A DNA stretch of 64,000 nucleotides from CAIWHR01 sp963741355 (GCA_963741355.1 CAVUIG010000013.1:186001-250000); one strand, 5' to 3'; counted from the first letter of the stretch, positions 31,786 to 40,970 are shown. Numbers and translations: made by a program. Notes: generated by a model from the letters alone, not told the origin.

Positions 31786-31801
31786 TGGCACACGAAATGC
31801 T
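31786..31801 (+). promoter_or_regulatory. Sigma-54 (-24/-12) promoter of the porin-glnK-amtB operon
   Basis: TGGCAC-N5-ATGCT with exactly ten bases between the invariant GG (31787-31788) and GC (31799-31800). It lies 68 bp before the porin ATG, which has its own AGGAG at about 31858. Confidence 0.85.
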
Positions 31802-31868
31802 CAGGAACGTGTCGGAAGTTGAAGTTTCGTTTCGCACCCCGCCCATTTCCTAAAAACAGGAGTCCGAC

Positions 31869-32709
31869 ATGTCCCCTCGATTGCGCCTTCGTTCCATCGC
31901 TGCCGGCTTCGCGATCGCCGCGGCCTTTTCCGGCACGGCGCTCGCGCAGACCCCCGCGCCTGCGGCAACACCACCGGCCGCCGAGCCCGCGAAGCCCGAG
32001 CCTGATTGGACGTTCACGAGCAACATCGGCCTCTACAGCCAGTACGTTTTCCGCGGCATCAGCCAGACCGACGAGAAGCCCGCGGTGCAGGGCGGGTTCG
32101 ACCTCGGCCACAAGAGCGGCTTCTACGTCGGCACCTGGGCGTCGAACATCAGCTGGATCTCGGATTCCGCGCCCGGCGTCTCGGCGAGCATGGAATGGGA
32201 CTTCTACGGCGGCTACAAGGGCAGCCTGCCGGCCGATTTCGGCTACGACCTCGGCGTCCTCTACTACTGGTACCCGGGCACGTACCCGTCGGGCTTCACC
32301 AAGCCGGACACGACCGAGCTCTACGGCGCGCTGTCGTGGAAGTTGCTCTCGCTCAAGTACAGCTGGAGCGCGAACAACAAGACCTTCGGCGTTCCGGATT
32401 CGCGCGGCAGCGAGCTACCTCGATCTCACCGCGAGCTACGACGTCGTCGACAAGGTGAACGACGCGATCGGCAAGGTCACGCTGTTCGGCCACCTCGGCC
32501 ACCAGTGGTACTCGGGCAACCAGGGCAGCTTCTCCAACAGCAACTACAACTACGGCGACTGGAAGGTCGGCGCGTCGACCGAGGTCTACGGCGTGACCGT
32601 CGGCATCTACGGCACGGGCACCAACGCGCAGGACCAGTACTACACGAACGGGTTCGGCAAGAACATCTCCGCCAACCAGTTCGTCGGCTTCATCCAGAAG
32701 ACGTTCTGA
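31869..32709 (+). CDS. TorF family putative porin, one frame break
   Basis: Outer membrane beta-barrel protein of the TorF/gcw_chp family. A signal peptide ending in ALAQ is followed by a Pro/Ala linker, then WTFTSNIGLYSQYVFRGISQTDEKPAVQ, the family's hallmark start, and ends in aromatic NQFVGFIQKTF with C-terminal Phe as expected for barrels. The frame breaks at 32412; deleting one G joins ...PDSRGS to SYLDLTASYD, giving 279 residues. It is the first gene behind the sigma-54 promoter and 34 bp before glnK, so a role in nitrogen-compound uptake is inferred. Confidence 0.87.
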
Positions 32710-32743
32710 TCCATCGCTCCGTGACGCTCACCGCGAGGAAACC

Positions 32744-33082
32744 ATGAAGCTCGTCACCGCAATCATCAAGCCGTTCAAGCTCGACGAGGTCCGCGAGGCC
32801 CTGTCGGCGATCGGCGTGCAGGGCATCACCGTCTCCGAAGTCAAGGGATTCGGCCGCCAGAAGGGCCACACCGAGCTCTACCGGGGTGCCGAATACGTCG
32901 TCGACTTCCTGCCGAAGGTGAAGATCGAGGCCGCCATCAAGACCGAGCTCGTCGAGCGCGCGATCGAGGCGATCGAGAAGGCCGCCAACACCGGGAAGAT
33001 CGGCGACGGGAAGATTTTCGTTTTCGACCTCGAACAGGTCGTGCGCATTCGCACCGGCGAGACCGGCGCGGACGCGCTGTGA
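32744..33082 (+). CDS. glnK: Nitrogen regulatory protein P-II (GlnK type)
   Basis: A 112-residue P-II trimer subunit that senses 2-oxoglutarate and ATP/ADP and blocks AmtB. It begins MKLVTAIIKPFKLDEVREAL, has the T-loop GHTELYRGAEYVVDFLPK with the uridylylated Tyr near residue 51, and the C-terminal GDGKIFVFDLEQVVRIRTGE. It is linked to amtB 11 bp downstream, hence GlnK rather than GlnB. Confidence 0.96.
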   Translation: MKLVTAIIKPFKLDEVREALSAIGVQGITVSEVKGFGRQKGHTELYRGAEYVVDFLPKVKIEAAIKTELVERAIEAIEKAANTGKIGDGKIFVFDLEQVVRIRTGETGADAL

Positions 33083-33093
33083 GGGGAACCGAC

Positions 33094-34605
33094 ATGAACC
33101 GATTGCTCGCATCACTCTCTCTCGTCGGCACGCTCGCGCTCGCCGCCGCCTTCCCGGCGCAGGGCAGCGAATTCGCCGGCACCCTCGCGCCCACCAGCTA
33201 CGCGTCATCGCCGATCATGCTGGCGCAGGCGCCGGCCCGGCACCGCGCCGGCGCCTGCCGCCGCGCCTGCGGCGGCACCCGCGGCAGCACCGGCTGCCGG
33301 AGCCGCCGGCGCCCGCGGCCGACGCCAAGCCCGCCGAGGCCGCCGCCGCGCCTCCCGCGCCCACGACGCCGCAGATCATCGCGGCCGACAAGATCAGCAG
33401 CGGCGACACCGCGTGGATGCTGACGTCCACCGCGCTCGTGCTGATGATGACCATTCCCGGGCTCGCGCTCTTCTACGGCGGCATGGTGCGCAGGAAGAAC
33501 GTGCTGGCGACGCTGATGCAGAGCTTCGCGATCACCTGCCTCGTCACGATCCTCTGGGTCGTCATCGGCTACAGCATCGCGTTCATGCCCGGGGAGTCCG
33601 TGGATCGGCAGCCTCACCGACCGCTTCATGCTGAACGGCATGGTGTTCATGAAGGAGGCCGGCAAGCTGTCCGTGTCGCACCTCGGGCTCACGATTCCCG
33701 AGTCGGTGTACATGACGTTCCAGATGACGTTCGCGATCATCACGCCGGCGCTCATCTGCGGCGCGTTCGCCGACCGGATGAAGTTCTCGGCGATGCTGTG
33801 GTTCATGGGCCTGTGGTCGGTCCTCATCTACGCGCCGATCGCGCACATGATGTGGGAGCCGTCGGGCTACTGGGCAACCGCCGGCGTGCTCGACTTCGCG
33901 GGCGGCACCGTCGTGCACATCAACGCCGGCATCGCGGCGCTCGTCTGCGCGCTGGTCCTCGGCAAGCGCCTGGGCTACGGCAAGGAGGCGATGGCGCCGC
34001 ACAACCTCTCGCTGACGGTCATCGGCGCGTCGCTGCTGTGGGTGGGCTGGTTCGGCTTCAACGCCGGCTCCGCGGTCGCCTCGGACGGCCGCGCCGGGAT
34101 GGCGATGTTCGTCACGCAGTTCGCCACCGCCGCCGCCGCGCTCGCGTGGATGTTCACCGAGTGGATCACCAAGGGCAAGCCGTCGGTGCTGGGGATCGCG
34201 TCGGGCGCCGTCGCCGGCCTCGTCGCCATCACGCCGGCGTCGGGCTTCGTCGGCGCGAGCGGTGCGCTCATCATCGGCATTGCCGCCGGCGTGATCTGCT
34301 TCTTCGCCGCGACGTCGGTGAAGAAGATGTTCGGCTACGACGACTCGCTCGACGCGTTCGGCGTCCACTGCATCGGCGGCATCGTCGGCGCGCTCCTGAC
34401 CGGCTATCTCAACGTCAAGGACATCAGCGGCGTGGACGGCAGCGTCATGACCCAGCTGGGCGCCGTCGTGACGACGCTCGTGGTGAGCGGCCTCGGAAGC
34501 CTGATCATCCTCAAGGTGATCGACTGGACGATCGGGCTGCGCGTCACGCAGGACGAAGAGCGCGAAGGGCTGGATCTGGCGCTGCACGGCGAGCGCATCG
34601 AGTGA
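33094..34605 (+). CDS. amtB: Ammonium transporter, interrupted by three one-base insertions
   Basis: An ammonium channel of about 502 residues. A signal peptide (MNRLLASLSLVGTLALAAAF) precedes an Ala/Pro-rich linker, then DTAWMLTSTALVLMMTIPGLALFYGGMVRRKN and the other Amt helices through FGVHCIGGIVGALLTGYLN (conserved His). The N-terminal segment, the linker, residues from about 95 and the segment from SPWIGSLTDRFMLNGMV are in successive frames. Deleting one base near 33237, 33327 and 33592 restores a single 503-codon frame. It is cotranscribed with glnK under the sigma-54 promoter and closed by the terminator at 34740. Confidence 0.92.
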
Positions 34606-34739
34606 TCGAGGCGTCTTAAGGCCGGCGCAGCGCTGGCGCAGGAATACGCAGCGGGACGCAGCCGATCGCGGCCCGCGGCGTAGGACGGGAAATCCTCCTC
34701 CCCGTCGGCAACAGGTAGTTCTCTCCTCAGTGGCTATTC

Positions 34740-34767
34740 GGGGCGCCCCCAAGGCGCCCCGTTTTTT
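34740..34767 (+). terminator. Rho-independent terminator after amtB
   Basis: GGGGCGCC and GGCGCCCC form an 8-bp stem with a 5-nt loop, followed by GTTTTTT. It separates the nitrogen operon from gshA. Confidence 0.88.
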
Positions 34768-34798
34768 GCCGTAACGCGGCGTCCGCTACAATCCACGG

Positions 34799-36091
34799 AT
34801 GGTCCCCCATCTGACGACGGCGCTCACCGGTCCGATCCAGGCGCTGGAGGCGCGCTTCCTCGACCGGATGCCCGACATCGAGCGCTGGCTGCGCACGCAA
34901 TGGCAGGAGCACGCGGTGCCGTTCTACGCATCGGTCGACTTGCGCAACGCGGGCTTCAAGCTCGCGCCGGTCGACACGAATCTTTTCCCCGGCGGATTCA
35001 ACAACCTCAACCCCGCGTTCCTGCCGCTCTGCGTGCAGGCGATCCAGGCCGCGGTCGAGCGGATCTGCCCCGACGCGCGCGGCGTGCTGCTCGTGCCGGA
35101 AAACCACACGCGCAACACGTTCTACCTGCAGAACGTCTCGACGCTCGCGCGCATCCTCGCGCAGGCCGGCATGCGCGTGCGCATCGGCTCGCTGATCCCC
35201 GGTCTCACCGAGCCGCTGTCGGTCGACCTCTCCGGCGAGGACCCGCTGCTGTTCGAGCCGCTGCTGCGCAACGGACGGCGCGTCGCGCTCGCCGATTTCG
35301 ACCCGTGCATGGTGCTGCTCAACAACGATCTTTCCGCCGGCCCGCCGGCGGTGTTGCAGGGGATCGACCAGCCGGTCGCGCCGCCGCTCGAGGCCGGTTG
35401 GTATCACCGCAAGAAGTCGCACCACTTCGGCGTCTTCCACCGCGTCGCCGCCGATTTCGCGGCGCTGCTCGACATCGATCCGTGGCTGATCGAGCCCTAT
35501 TTCGGCGTGTGCGGGATGATCGACTTCCAGGAGCGCTCCGGCGAGGAGTGCCTCGCGTCGAACGTCGACACGCTGCTCCAGCGCATCAAGGTCAAGTACG
35601 CGGAGTACGGGATCACCGAGCCGCCTTTCGTGATCGTGAAGGCCGATGCCGGCACGTACGGCATGGGAATCATGACCGTCCGCGACCCGGCCGAGATCAC
35701 GGCGCTCAACCGCAAGCAGCGCAACAAGATGGCCGTGGTCAAGGAAGGCCTCGCCGTCAGCTCGGTGATCATCCAGGAAGGTGTCCCGACGTTCGAGTCG
35801 ATCAACGAGGCCATCGCGGAACCCGTCGTGTACATGATCGACCGCTTCGTCGTCGGCGGCTTCTACCGCGTCCACACCGAGCGCGGCAAGGACGAGAACC
35901 TGAACGCGCCGGGCGCGAGTTTCGTCCCGCTCGCGTTCGAGTCGCCGTGCATCCCCGACCTGTCGGGACCGGCGGGGTGCCCGCCCAATCGCTTCTACGC
36001 CTACGGCGTGGTCGCGCGCCTCGCGCAGCTCGCCGCGGCGATCGAGGTCGCGGAGCTGACCGAGCGTGCCGAAGCGCTCGCCGTGGCCTAA
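34799..36091 (+). CDS. gshA: Glutamate-cysteine ligase (betaproteobacterial/ferrooxidans type)
   Basis: First step of glutathione synthesis. The 430-residue protein belongs to the gshA family found in betaproteobacteria and acidithiobacilli rather than the E. coli type. Recognisable segments: FYASVDLRNAGFKLAPVDTN, FPGGFNNLNP, VPENHTRNTFYLQNV, FVIVKADAGTYGMGIMTV and YRVHTERGKDENLNAPG. The ATG at 34799 is 32 bp after the T-run of the amtB terminator, so its promoter overlaps that region or it relies on read-through. Confidence 0.88.
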   Translation: MVPHLTTALTGPIQALEARFLDRMPDIERWLRTQWQEHAVPFYASVDLRNAGFKLAPVDTNLFPGGFNNLNPAFLPLCVQAIQAAVERICPDARGVLLVPENHTRNTFYLQNVSTLARILAQAGMRVRIGSLIPGLTEPLSVDLSGEDPLLFEPLLRNGRRVALADFDPCMVLLNNDLSAGPPAVLQGIDQPVAPPLEAGWYHRKKSHHFGVFHRVAADFAALLDIDPWLIEPYFGVCGMIDFQERSGEECLASNVDTLLQRIKVKYAEYGITEPPFVIVKADAGTYGMGIMTVRDPAEITALNRKQRNKMAVVKEGLAVSSVIIQEGVPTFESINEAIAEPVVYMIDRFVVGGFYRVHTERGKDENLNAPGASFVPLAFESPCIPDLSGPAGCPPNRFYAYGVVARLAQLAAAIEVAELTERAEALAVA

Positions 36092-36112
36092 AGCGCGCAC
36101 GCCGGCGTCGCG

Positions 36113-36625
36113 ATGGTCGATCCGGATTATTGCCGGCTGATGGCGCGCTACAACCGCTGGATGAACGAGCGGCTGTACGCGCTCCTGGCCGAGCTCGACG
36201 ACGCGCAGCGCAAGCAGGACCGAGGCGCGTTCTTCGGCTCGATGCACGGCACGCTCAATCACATCCTGTGGGGCGATCGCATGTGGCTCGGGCGCTTCAC
36301 CGGCGCGCCCTGTGAGGTCCCGGCCTTCGGCGCCGCCATGTTCGCCGATTTCGCCACGCTCGCGCGCGAGCGCGAGGCGACCGATCGCGACATGCTCGAG
36401 TGGGCCGGCCACGTGTCGCCGGAATGGCTCGCCGGCGTGCTGGTCTACACGAGCAAGGTCGACGGCAAGACTCGCGAGCTGCCGCGCTCGGTGGCCGTCG
36501 TCCACCTTTTCAATCACGGCACGCATCATCGCGGCCAGCTCACGACGCTGATCCGCCAGGCCGGACGCGATCCGGGCATCACCGACCTTCCCTGGCTGCC
36601 CGGCGTCGTCCGGGAGATCAGCTAG
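36113..36625 (+). CDS. DinB family protein
   Basis: A 170-residue four-helix-bundle metalloprotein. The three metal-binding histidines of the family appear as GTLNHILWGDRMW (about residue 50) and FNHGTHHRGQLTTL (about residue 137). Related members are thiol-dependent S-transferases (for example bacillithiol or mycothiol type), so its place directly after gshA may hint at glutathione use, but this is inference. It lies 21 bp after gshA. Confidence 0.85.
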   Translation: MVDPDYCRLMARYNRWMNERLYALLAELDDAQRKQDRGAFFGSMHGTLNHILWGDRMWLGRFTGAPCEVPAFGAAMFADFATLAREREATDRDMLEWAGHVSPEWLAGVLVYTSKVDGKTRELPRSVAVVHLFNHGTHHRGQLTTLIRQAGRDPGITDLPWLPGVVREIS

Positions 36626-36674
36626 GCATTCTCCGCGGCGCGGCCGCGGCGTTGCGATCCCGATGCGCGAAAAA

Positions 36675-36705
36675 AAACCCCCGGGGAGGAGAGTCCCGGG
36701 GGTTT
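36675..36705 (-). terminator. Strong terminator at the 3' end of the DUF1800-DUF1501 operon
   Basis: AAACCCCCGGG and CCCGGGGGTTT form an 11-bp stem with a 9-nt loop. In the minus direction it runs into eight Ts (36670-36677 region). On the plus side only TTT follows, so it mainly serves the minus-strand operon but could also stop gshA-DinB transcription. Confidence 0.88.
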
Positions 36706-36720
36706 CCGCGTTGCGTTGTG

Positions 36721-36786
36721 TTACGCGGAGGGGATCGGATAACGAATGCAGTGTTGCGCGGAGTGGATCAGACAACGAATGCGAGG
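36721..36786. repeat. Imperfect 33-bp tandem repeat at the 3' end of the DUF1501 gene
   Basis: Unit 1 starts at 36721 (TTACGCGGAGGGGATCGGAT...) and unit 2 at 36754 (TTGCGCGGAGTGGATCAGAC...); both end in AACGAATGC. Unit 2 includes the DUF1501 stop and last codons, so unit 1 looks like a diverged duplication of the gene's tail. Confidence 0.6.
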
Positions 36787-38171
36787 TCCTTCACCGTGAA
36801 GTTCGCGAGGTTGGGGAAGATCGTCGCGACGTCGACGGCGCTCGCGCCGAACCATTTGGCGAGCGTCGCGCCCACCTGGTCGGTCGAGGTCGTCGGAATC
36901 CAGCGCCCCTGGCTGCCCGAGTCGTCCGGGCCGGCCACCGTCACGTTCGGATAGGTGCCGTAGAACTTGTTGCCCTGAACGCCGCCGCCGACGACGAAGT
37001 GATGGCTGCCCCAGCCGTGGTCGGTGCCGAGGCTGTTCGGCTTCATCGTCCGGCCGAAGTCCGACAGCGTGAACGTCGTCACGTTGCTGGCAACGCCCAG
37101 GCCGACGGTCGCCTGGTAGAACGCGTTGATCGCCTTCGACACCTGCGGGAAGAGGCTGTTGTGGCCCGCGACCTGACCCGTATGCGTGTCGAACCCGCCG
37201 ATCGAGACGAAGAAGATCTCGCGCTGGTGGCCGATCGCCGCGTGTTGCTCGATGATCTTCGCGACCGCCTTCAGCTGATTGGACAGCCCGGTGTTGAGGC
37301 CCGTGAACGCCGTCGTGATCGCGGAGCCGCCGGTTCCCTGCAGGATCGGCGACAGCACGGTCGCGGCGTTGAACGCGAATCCGATCGAGCCCTGCGCCGC
37401 GGTGACGATTTCATTGGCATCCGGCTGCGTCATGATGGCCGAGCGGGCGTTCATGCGCGCCGCCACTTGAGCGCTCGGCGTGCCGGTCAGCACGTCGCCG
37501 GTGAAACCGAAGGCACCACCGCTCGGCAGCGAGATCGACTTCACGGTGACGCCGTTGCCGAAGACCTGCGCGCCCGAGAACGACATCGACATCGGCGGCG
37601 CTCCCGCGGTGTTCATGCTGGCGAGGACGTCCCCAAGACGCCCGGCCCACCCGGTCGGCGCCGTGAGCGTCACCGAGTTGATCGTCGTCATGTTCTCGCG
37701 CTGCTGGTCGCTGTGCGAGAAGAGCTGGGACGGGACCGGAATGCCGGCGTGCTTGGACGCGAGGTATTGCGTCCGCGTGATCGGTGCGGTCAGCGCGCCG
37801 CTGTTCGCGACGATCGCGCATTTGCCCTGGTTGAACAGCGCCTGCAGCTCCGGCATCGTCGAATGCAGGCCGTACGTCTGGCCGCCGGTGTTGGTCGGAT
37901 TGATCGTCAGCAGCGACGCCTGCGGAAGGTTGATCCCGGTCGGAATGTCGCGCGATGCGAGGTACTGCGCGTAGTTGCTGACCGGGACCACCATGTTGCT
38001 GGCATCGTTGCCCCCGAACAGGAACACGCACACCAGCGCCTTGTAGCCCGGCGCCTGCGCCGCGGCGCTGGCGAGCCCGAGCTTGTCCATGCTGGCCGCA
38101 AGCGACAGCGCGGAGAACCCGCCGGCAGTTTGCAGGAACCGGCGACGCGAAAACACGAAAGGTCCGCTCAT
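36768..38171 (-). CDS. DUF1501 domain secreted protein
   Basis: A 467-residue protein of the alkaline-phosphatase-like DUF1501 family. A twin-arginine signal is plain (SRRRFLQTAGGFSALSLAA), so it is exported folded, possibly with a cofactor or metal. Family segments: ALVCVFLFGGNDASNMVVP, GLHSTMPELQALFNQGKCAIVANSG, GGFDTHTGQVAGH and LSDFGRTMKPN...GTDHGWGSHHFVVGG. It starts one base after the DUF1800 stop (TGACATG), so translation is coupled; the pair is conserved across bacteria, but its function is unknown. Confidence 0.93.
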   Translation of the reverse strand: MSGPFVFSRRRFLQTAGGFSALSLAASMDKLGLASAAAQAPGYKALVCVFLFGGNDASNMVVPVSNYAQYLASRDIPTGINLPQASLLTINPTNTGGQTYGLHSTMPELQALFNQGKCAIVANSGALTAPITRTQYLASKHAGIPVPSQLFSHSDQQRENMTTINSVTLTAPTGWAGRLGDVLASMNTAGAPPMSMSFSGAQVFGNGVTVKSISLPSGGAFGFTGDVLTGTPSAQVAARMNARSAIMTQPDANEIVTAAQGSIGFAFNAATVLSPILQGTGGSAITTAFTGLNTGLSNQLKAVAKIIEQHAAIGHQREIFFVSIGGFDTHTGQVAGHNSLFPQVSKAINAFYQATVGLGVASNVTTFTLSDFGRTMKPNSLGTDHGWGSHHFVVGGGVQGNKFYGTYPNVTVAGPDDSGSQGRWIPTTSTDQVGATLAKWFGASAVDVATIFPNLANFTVKDLAFVV

Positions 38172-38172
38172 G

Positions 38173-40632
38173 TCAGAACTCCACCTGGAAGCGGGGCGAG
38201 GTGACGGTGAGATAGACCGCCGTCCGTGCCCGATCGAGAAGTTGTTGCGCCGTGATCGGCGTGCTGGTCGGAACGGCGTTGACGGCGTTCACGATCTGCG
38301 CATTCATCGCCGGTGGCATCGTTCCGAACATCAGCATGTTGTCCACCTGCTGCACGAGCGTCGCCACGTTGTTCGCCGCGGCGGCGAGGGCGTTGTAGTC
38401 GATGTGCGTGCCGACCGCCCCGGCGACGGACGCATCCGCGGCGCCCCCGGTCCCGTTCGGGTTGCAGATGTTGGGCGTCGCCGCCGGGCAGGTCGAGCCC
38501 AGCGTCAGGTTCCACAGCGTGTTCGCCCGTGCGAAGACCTTCGGCGCGTCATAGATGCCGAACTGCGGGCCGTCGAGCGAGGTTCCCGGGATCTGGAAAT
38601 CCGCCGGATAGTAGTTGAACACCGTCGGCGAATTGAAGATCGACTGGCCCATGTTCGGCGTCTGCAGCAGCAGGTACTCGCCGTCGCTTTGCGCGTTCAT
38701 CGCCCGCAGGAAGCTCGTGAGCATCAGCACCGGCTCCTTCAGCTTGCCGGCCTTCGAGTCGACCGGATCCGGCGCGGCCAGCGCTTCGGCGTCGAGCAGC
38801 ACGGCCTTGACCACCGCAGCCATGTTGCCGCGCGTGCCCGTGCCGTCGTCGTTGAAGATGCTCGCGACGCGGTTCACGTACTGCGGCGACGGATTGCTCA
38901 TCACGAGGTGCTGGATCAGCTGCTTGCCGATGAACGGCCCGACGTTGGGATGCAGGAACAGGTAGTCGAGCACCGCATTCAGGTCCTGATCCGCGGTCTG
39001 CCCGGCCGGGAAGGTCGGGGCCTGGTCCATCCCGGCCGCCGATTTCGCCGTCTGGTCGTGGAAGTTCGTGGTGCCGCAGTTGGGCGCCCCTTCGCACGGA
39101 ACCATCGCGGACGCGTAGTTGATCGGGTCGTTGAACTTCAGCACGGCCGGAGCGATCGGCGCATACGTCCAGCCGGTGAACAGGCCCGACAACACGGTGA
39201 TGTCCGTCTGCGTGTAGGTCGGGATCGTCTGGAGGGTGGCGTCGAGCAGCGGCGTGCCGTCGTTGTTGAGCTCGACCAGCCCGATCGAGAACAGCTGCAT
39301 GATTTCGCGCGCGTAGTTCTCGTTGGGCGACGTTCCCGCGGCCGGGTTGGCCTTCGCGTTGTTGACCATGTCGAGGTAGTTGCCCATGAACGGGTCGACG
39401 GTCACGTTGCGCATCAGGGTGCGGAAGTTGCCGAACGCGCCGTTCAGCAGGATCTGCTGGTAATTGCGCATCGGATACGCGATGCCATCCTGCTGTGCCG
39501 ACGTCACCCAGATCTGCGACAGCGCCCAGGCAACACGCTGGCGCAGCTGGTCCGGCGCCGTCAGCGCGTTGGCGGCGAAGGCGCGCTGCACCGCGAACGT
39601 CGAGTAGAGGTCGCGCGGGCAGTTGGTGCCGAACGGATCGGGCGGGCCGCCCGCCGTCAGCGGGCTCGTGCAGTTTGCCGGCTGATTTTCCGGAACGACC
39701 GCGAACACCGGCAGCGGCGTCGCCGGCATCAGCAGCTGCGCGTCGACGTAGGCCGGCATTCCCATCGCCGTCACTTTCGCGATTTCGGCCGCGGTCGCGC
39801 CGAACGATGCGTGCGCGAGGAAGCGCGCGGCGTCGTTGTTAGGCGGCGGCGCCGTGCCGCCACCCTGGCCCGGGCCGCCGTTCATCGGCACGTCGCCGGC
39901 GGCGCCGAACGTGAAGCTCGCCTCGGACTTGTCGTCGTGCGCGGTCGACACCGACCAGTTGCCGGCGTTGAAGATCGCCGGGTCGGCCCTGCCGTCGCCG
40001 TCGAAGTCGAAGGCCACCGGGATGTCGCCCGGGTTGCCGCCGAGCAGCATCACGATATCGGCGACGCCGTCGCGCTTGGTCGACACGAACCACATGCCGC
40101 TGCGGTAGATGATGAGGTCGGCCTTGCCGTCGCCGTCGATGTCCGCCAGCAGCGGAATGTCGCCGGGGAGGCCGCCGAAACTGTAGATGGCGGTCGCCTT
40201 GCCGTCGACGTTGCCGCTGACGAACCATGTGCCGGCGCGATAGACGACGATCGAATCACGGCCCGCGCCCGTCGGGTCGCCGACGAGAGGGATGTCGCCC
40301 GCGAGGCCCCACGTGACCGGGGCCGCCGGGCCGGTCATGAATTTCCAGGTGCCGGCGTTGAAGGTCGCAGGCGACTTGGTGCCCGCTCCGGTGACGTCGG
40401 CGAGCAGGCCGGTGTCCCCGGCGGCGCCGAACACGACCGTGGTCTCGGCGGTGCCGTCGCGGTTGGTGTCGACGTAGAACGTGAAGGTGGCGGGATCGAA
40501 ATATCCGACCGCCGATGGATTGACGACGGCCGCGGCGTTCGGCACGAGCGCTGCGAGCGCCAGCGTCCCGGCGGCGATCCTCAGGCCCTGCAACATACGA
40601 CGGTGCTGCGCGCTTTTCATGTCTGATGTCAT
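38173..40632 (-). CDS. DUF1800 domain secreted protein with N-terminal FG-GAP/VCBS-like repeats
   Basis: An 819-residue protein. A signal peptide (LRIAAGTLALAALVPNAAA) is followed by five repeats of about 40-45 residues (residues about 38-245), each ending near a G-D-x-P-x-x-x-D block. Two carry clear calcium-loop-like DIDGDGKAD and DFDGDGRAD, and the consensus YRxGxWFVS recurs. The DUF1800 domain starts near residue 265 (NNDAARFLAHASFGAT) and includes QLRQRVAWALSQIWV, NENYAREIMQLFSIGLVELN, LFTGWTYAP and FLHPNVGPFIGKQLI. DUF1800 proteins pair with DUF1501 proteins; the role is unknown. The repeat module suggests surface or periplasmic ligand binding. Confidence 0.92.
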   Translation of the reverse strand: MTSDMKSAQHRRMLQGLRIAAGTLALAALVPNAAAVVNPSAVGYFDPATFTFYVDTNRDGTAETTVVFGAAGDTGLLADVTGAGTKSPATFNAGTWKFMTGPAAPVTWGLAGDIPLVGDPTGAGRDSIVVYRAGTWFVSGNVDGKATAIYSFGGLPGDIPLLADIDGDGKADLIIYRSGMWFVSTKRDGVADIVMLLGGNPGDIPVAFDFDGDGRADPAIFNAGNWSVSTAHDDKSEASFTFGAAGDVPMNGGPGQGGGTAPPPNNDAARFLAHASFGATAAEIAKVTAMGMPAYVDAQLLMPATPLPVFAVVPENQPANCTSPLTAGGPPDPFGTNCPRDLYSTFAVQRAFAANALTAPDQLRQRVAWALSQIWVTSAQQDGIAYPMRNYQQILLNGAFGNFRTLMRNVTVDPFMGNYLDMVNNAKANPAAGTSPNENYAREIMQLFSIGLVELNNDGTPLLDATLQTIPTYTQTDITVLSGLFTGWTYAPIAPAVLKFNDPINYASAMVPCEGAPNCGTTNFHDQTAKSAAGMDQAPTFPAGQTADQDLNAVLDYLFLHPNVGPFIGKQLIQHLVMSNPSPQYVNRVASIFNDDGTGTRGNMAAVVKAVLLDAEALAAPDPVDSKAGKLKEPVLMLTSFLRAMNAQSDGEYLLLQTPNMGQSIFNSPTVFNYYPADFQIPGTSLDGPQFGIYDAPKVFARANTLWNLTLGSTCPAATPNICNPNGTGGAADASVAGAVGTHIDYNALAAAANNVATLVQQVDNMLMFGTMPPAMNAQIVNAVNAVPTSTPITAQQLLDRARTAVYLTVTSPRFQVEF

Positions 40633-40796
40633 GGACGACCTCGTCCTCGTTGAGCTTGTGCCGCGCCTTGCCCGGCGATCGACTGCCCCGGCCTTCTCTC
40701 GATTGCGTATCGGGTGCTCGCGGGCCGGCGAAACGGACCCCGGCCACTCGGCGCGCCCTTACCCCCTACTCGAGCGATGCCACGGCAATATGACAA

Positions 40797-40835
40797 ATGC
40801 ATAGATAGGTTGCATGACGTTTGCATAAAATGCAA
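40797..40835. promoter_or_regulatory. Cluster of TTGCAT/ATGCAA boxes, candidate operator
   Basis: Four related hexamers, ATGCAT (40797), TTGCAT (40810), TTGCAT (40821) and ATGCAA (40830), lie in 39 bp. The last two form a perfect dyad with a 3-bp centre. They stand about 165 bp upstream of the DUF1800 start in unusually AT-rich DNA. The binding factor is unknown. Confidence 0.4.
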
Positions 40836-40970
40836 CCCCCTCCCCAGACCGGGCGAGGCGTGGCCGACAAGCGGTCATCGCCGCGCAGGCATGCCCCGCG
40901 CGGAGTCCGACCGCGGCCGCGGTCAGGTCATCAACCGATTGAAGTAAAACAGGTTTTCGGAGCGCGCGGT

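Noticed and set aside
38083..40626. An 847-codon plus-strand frame opposite the DUF1800 gene
   Set aside because: Arg/His/Val-rich antisense shadow; the minus strand encodes a signal peptide and recognisable domains.
40714..40947. A 77-codon plus-strand frame in the xerC-DUF1800 gap
   Set aside because: Poor codon bias, no ribosome binding site, and it spans the AT-rich putative promoter.
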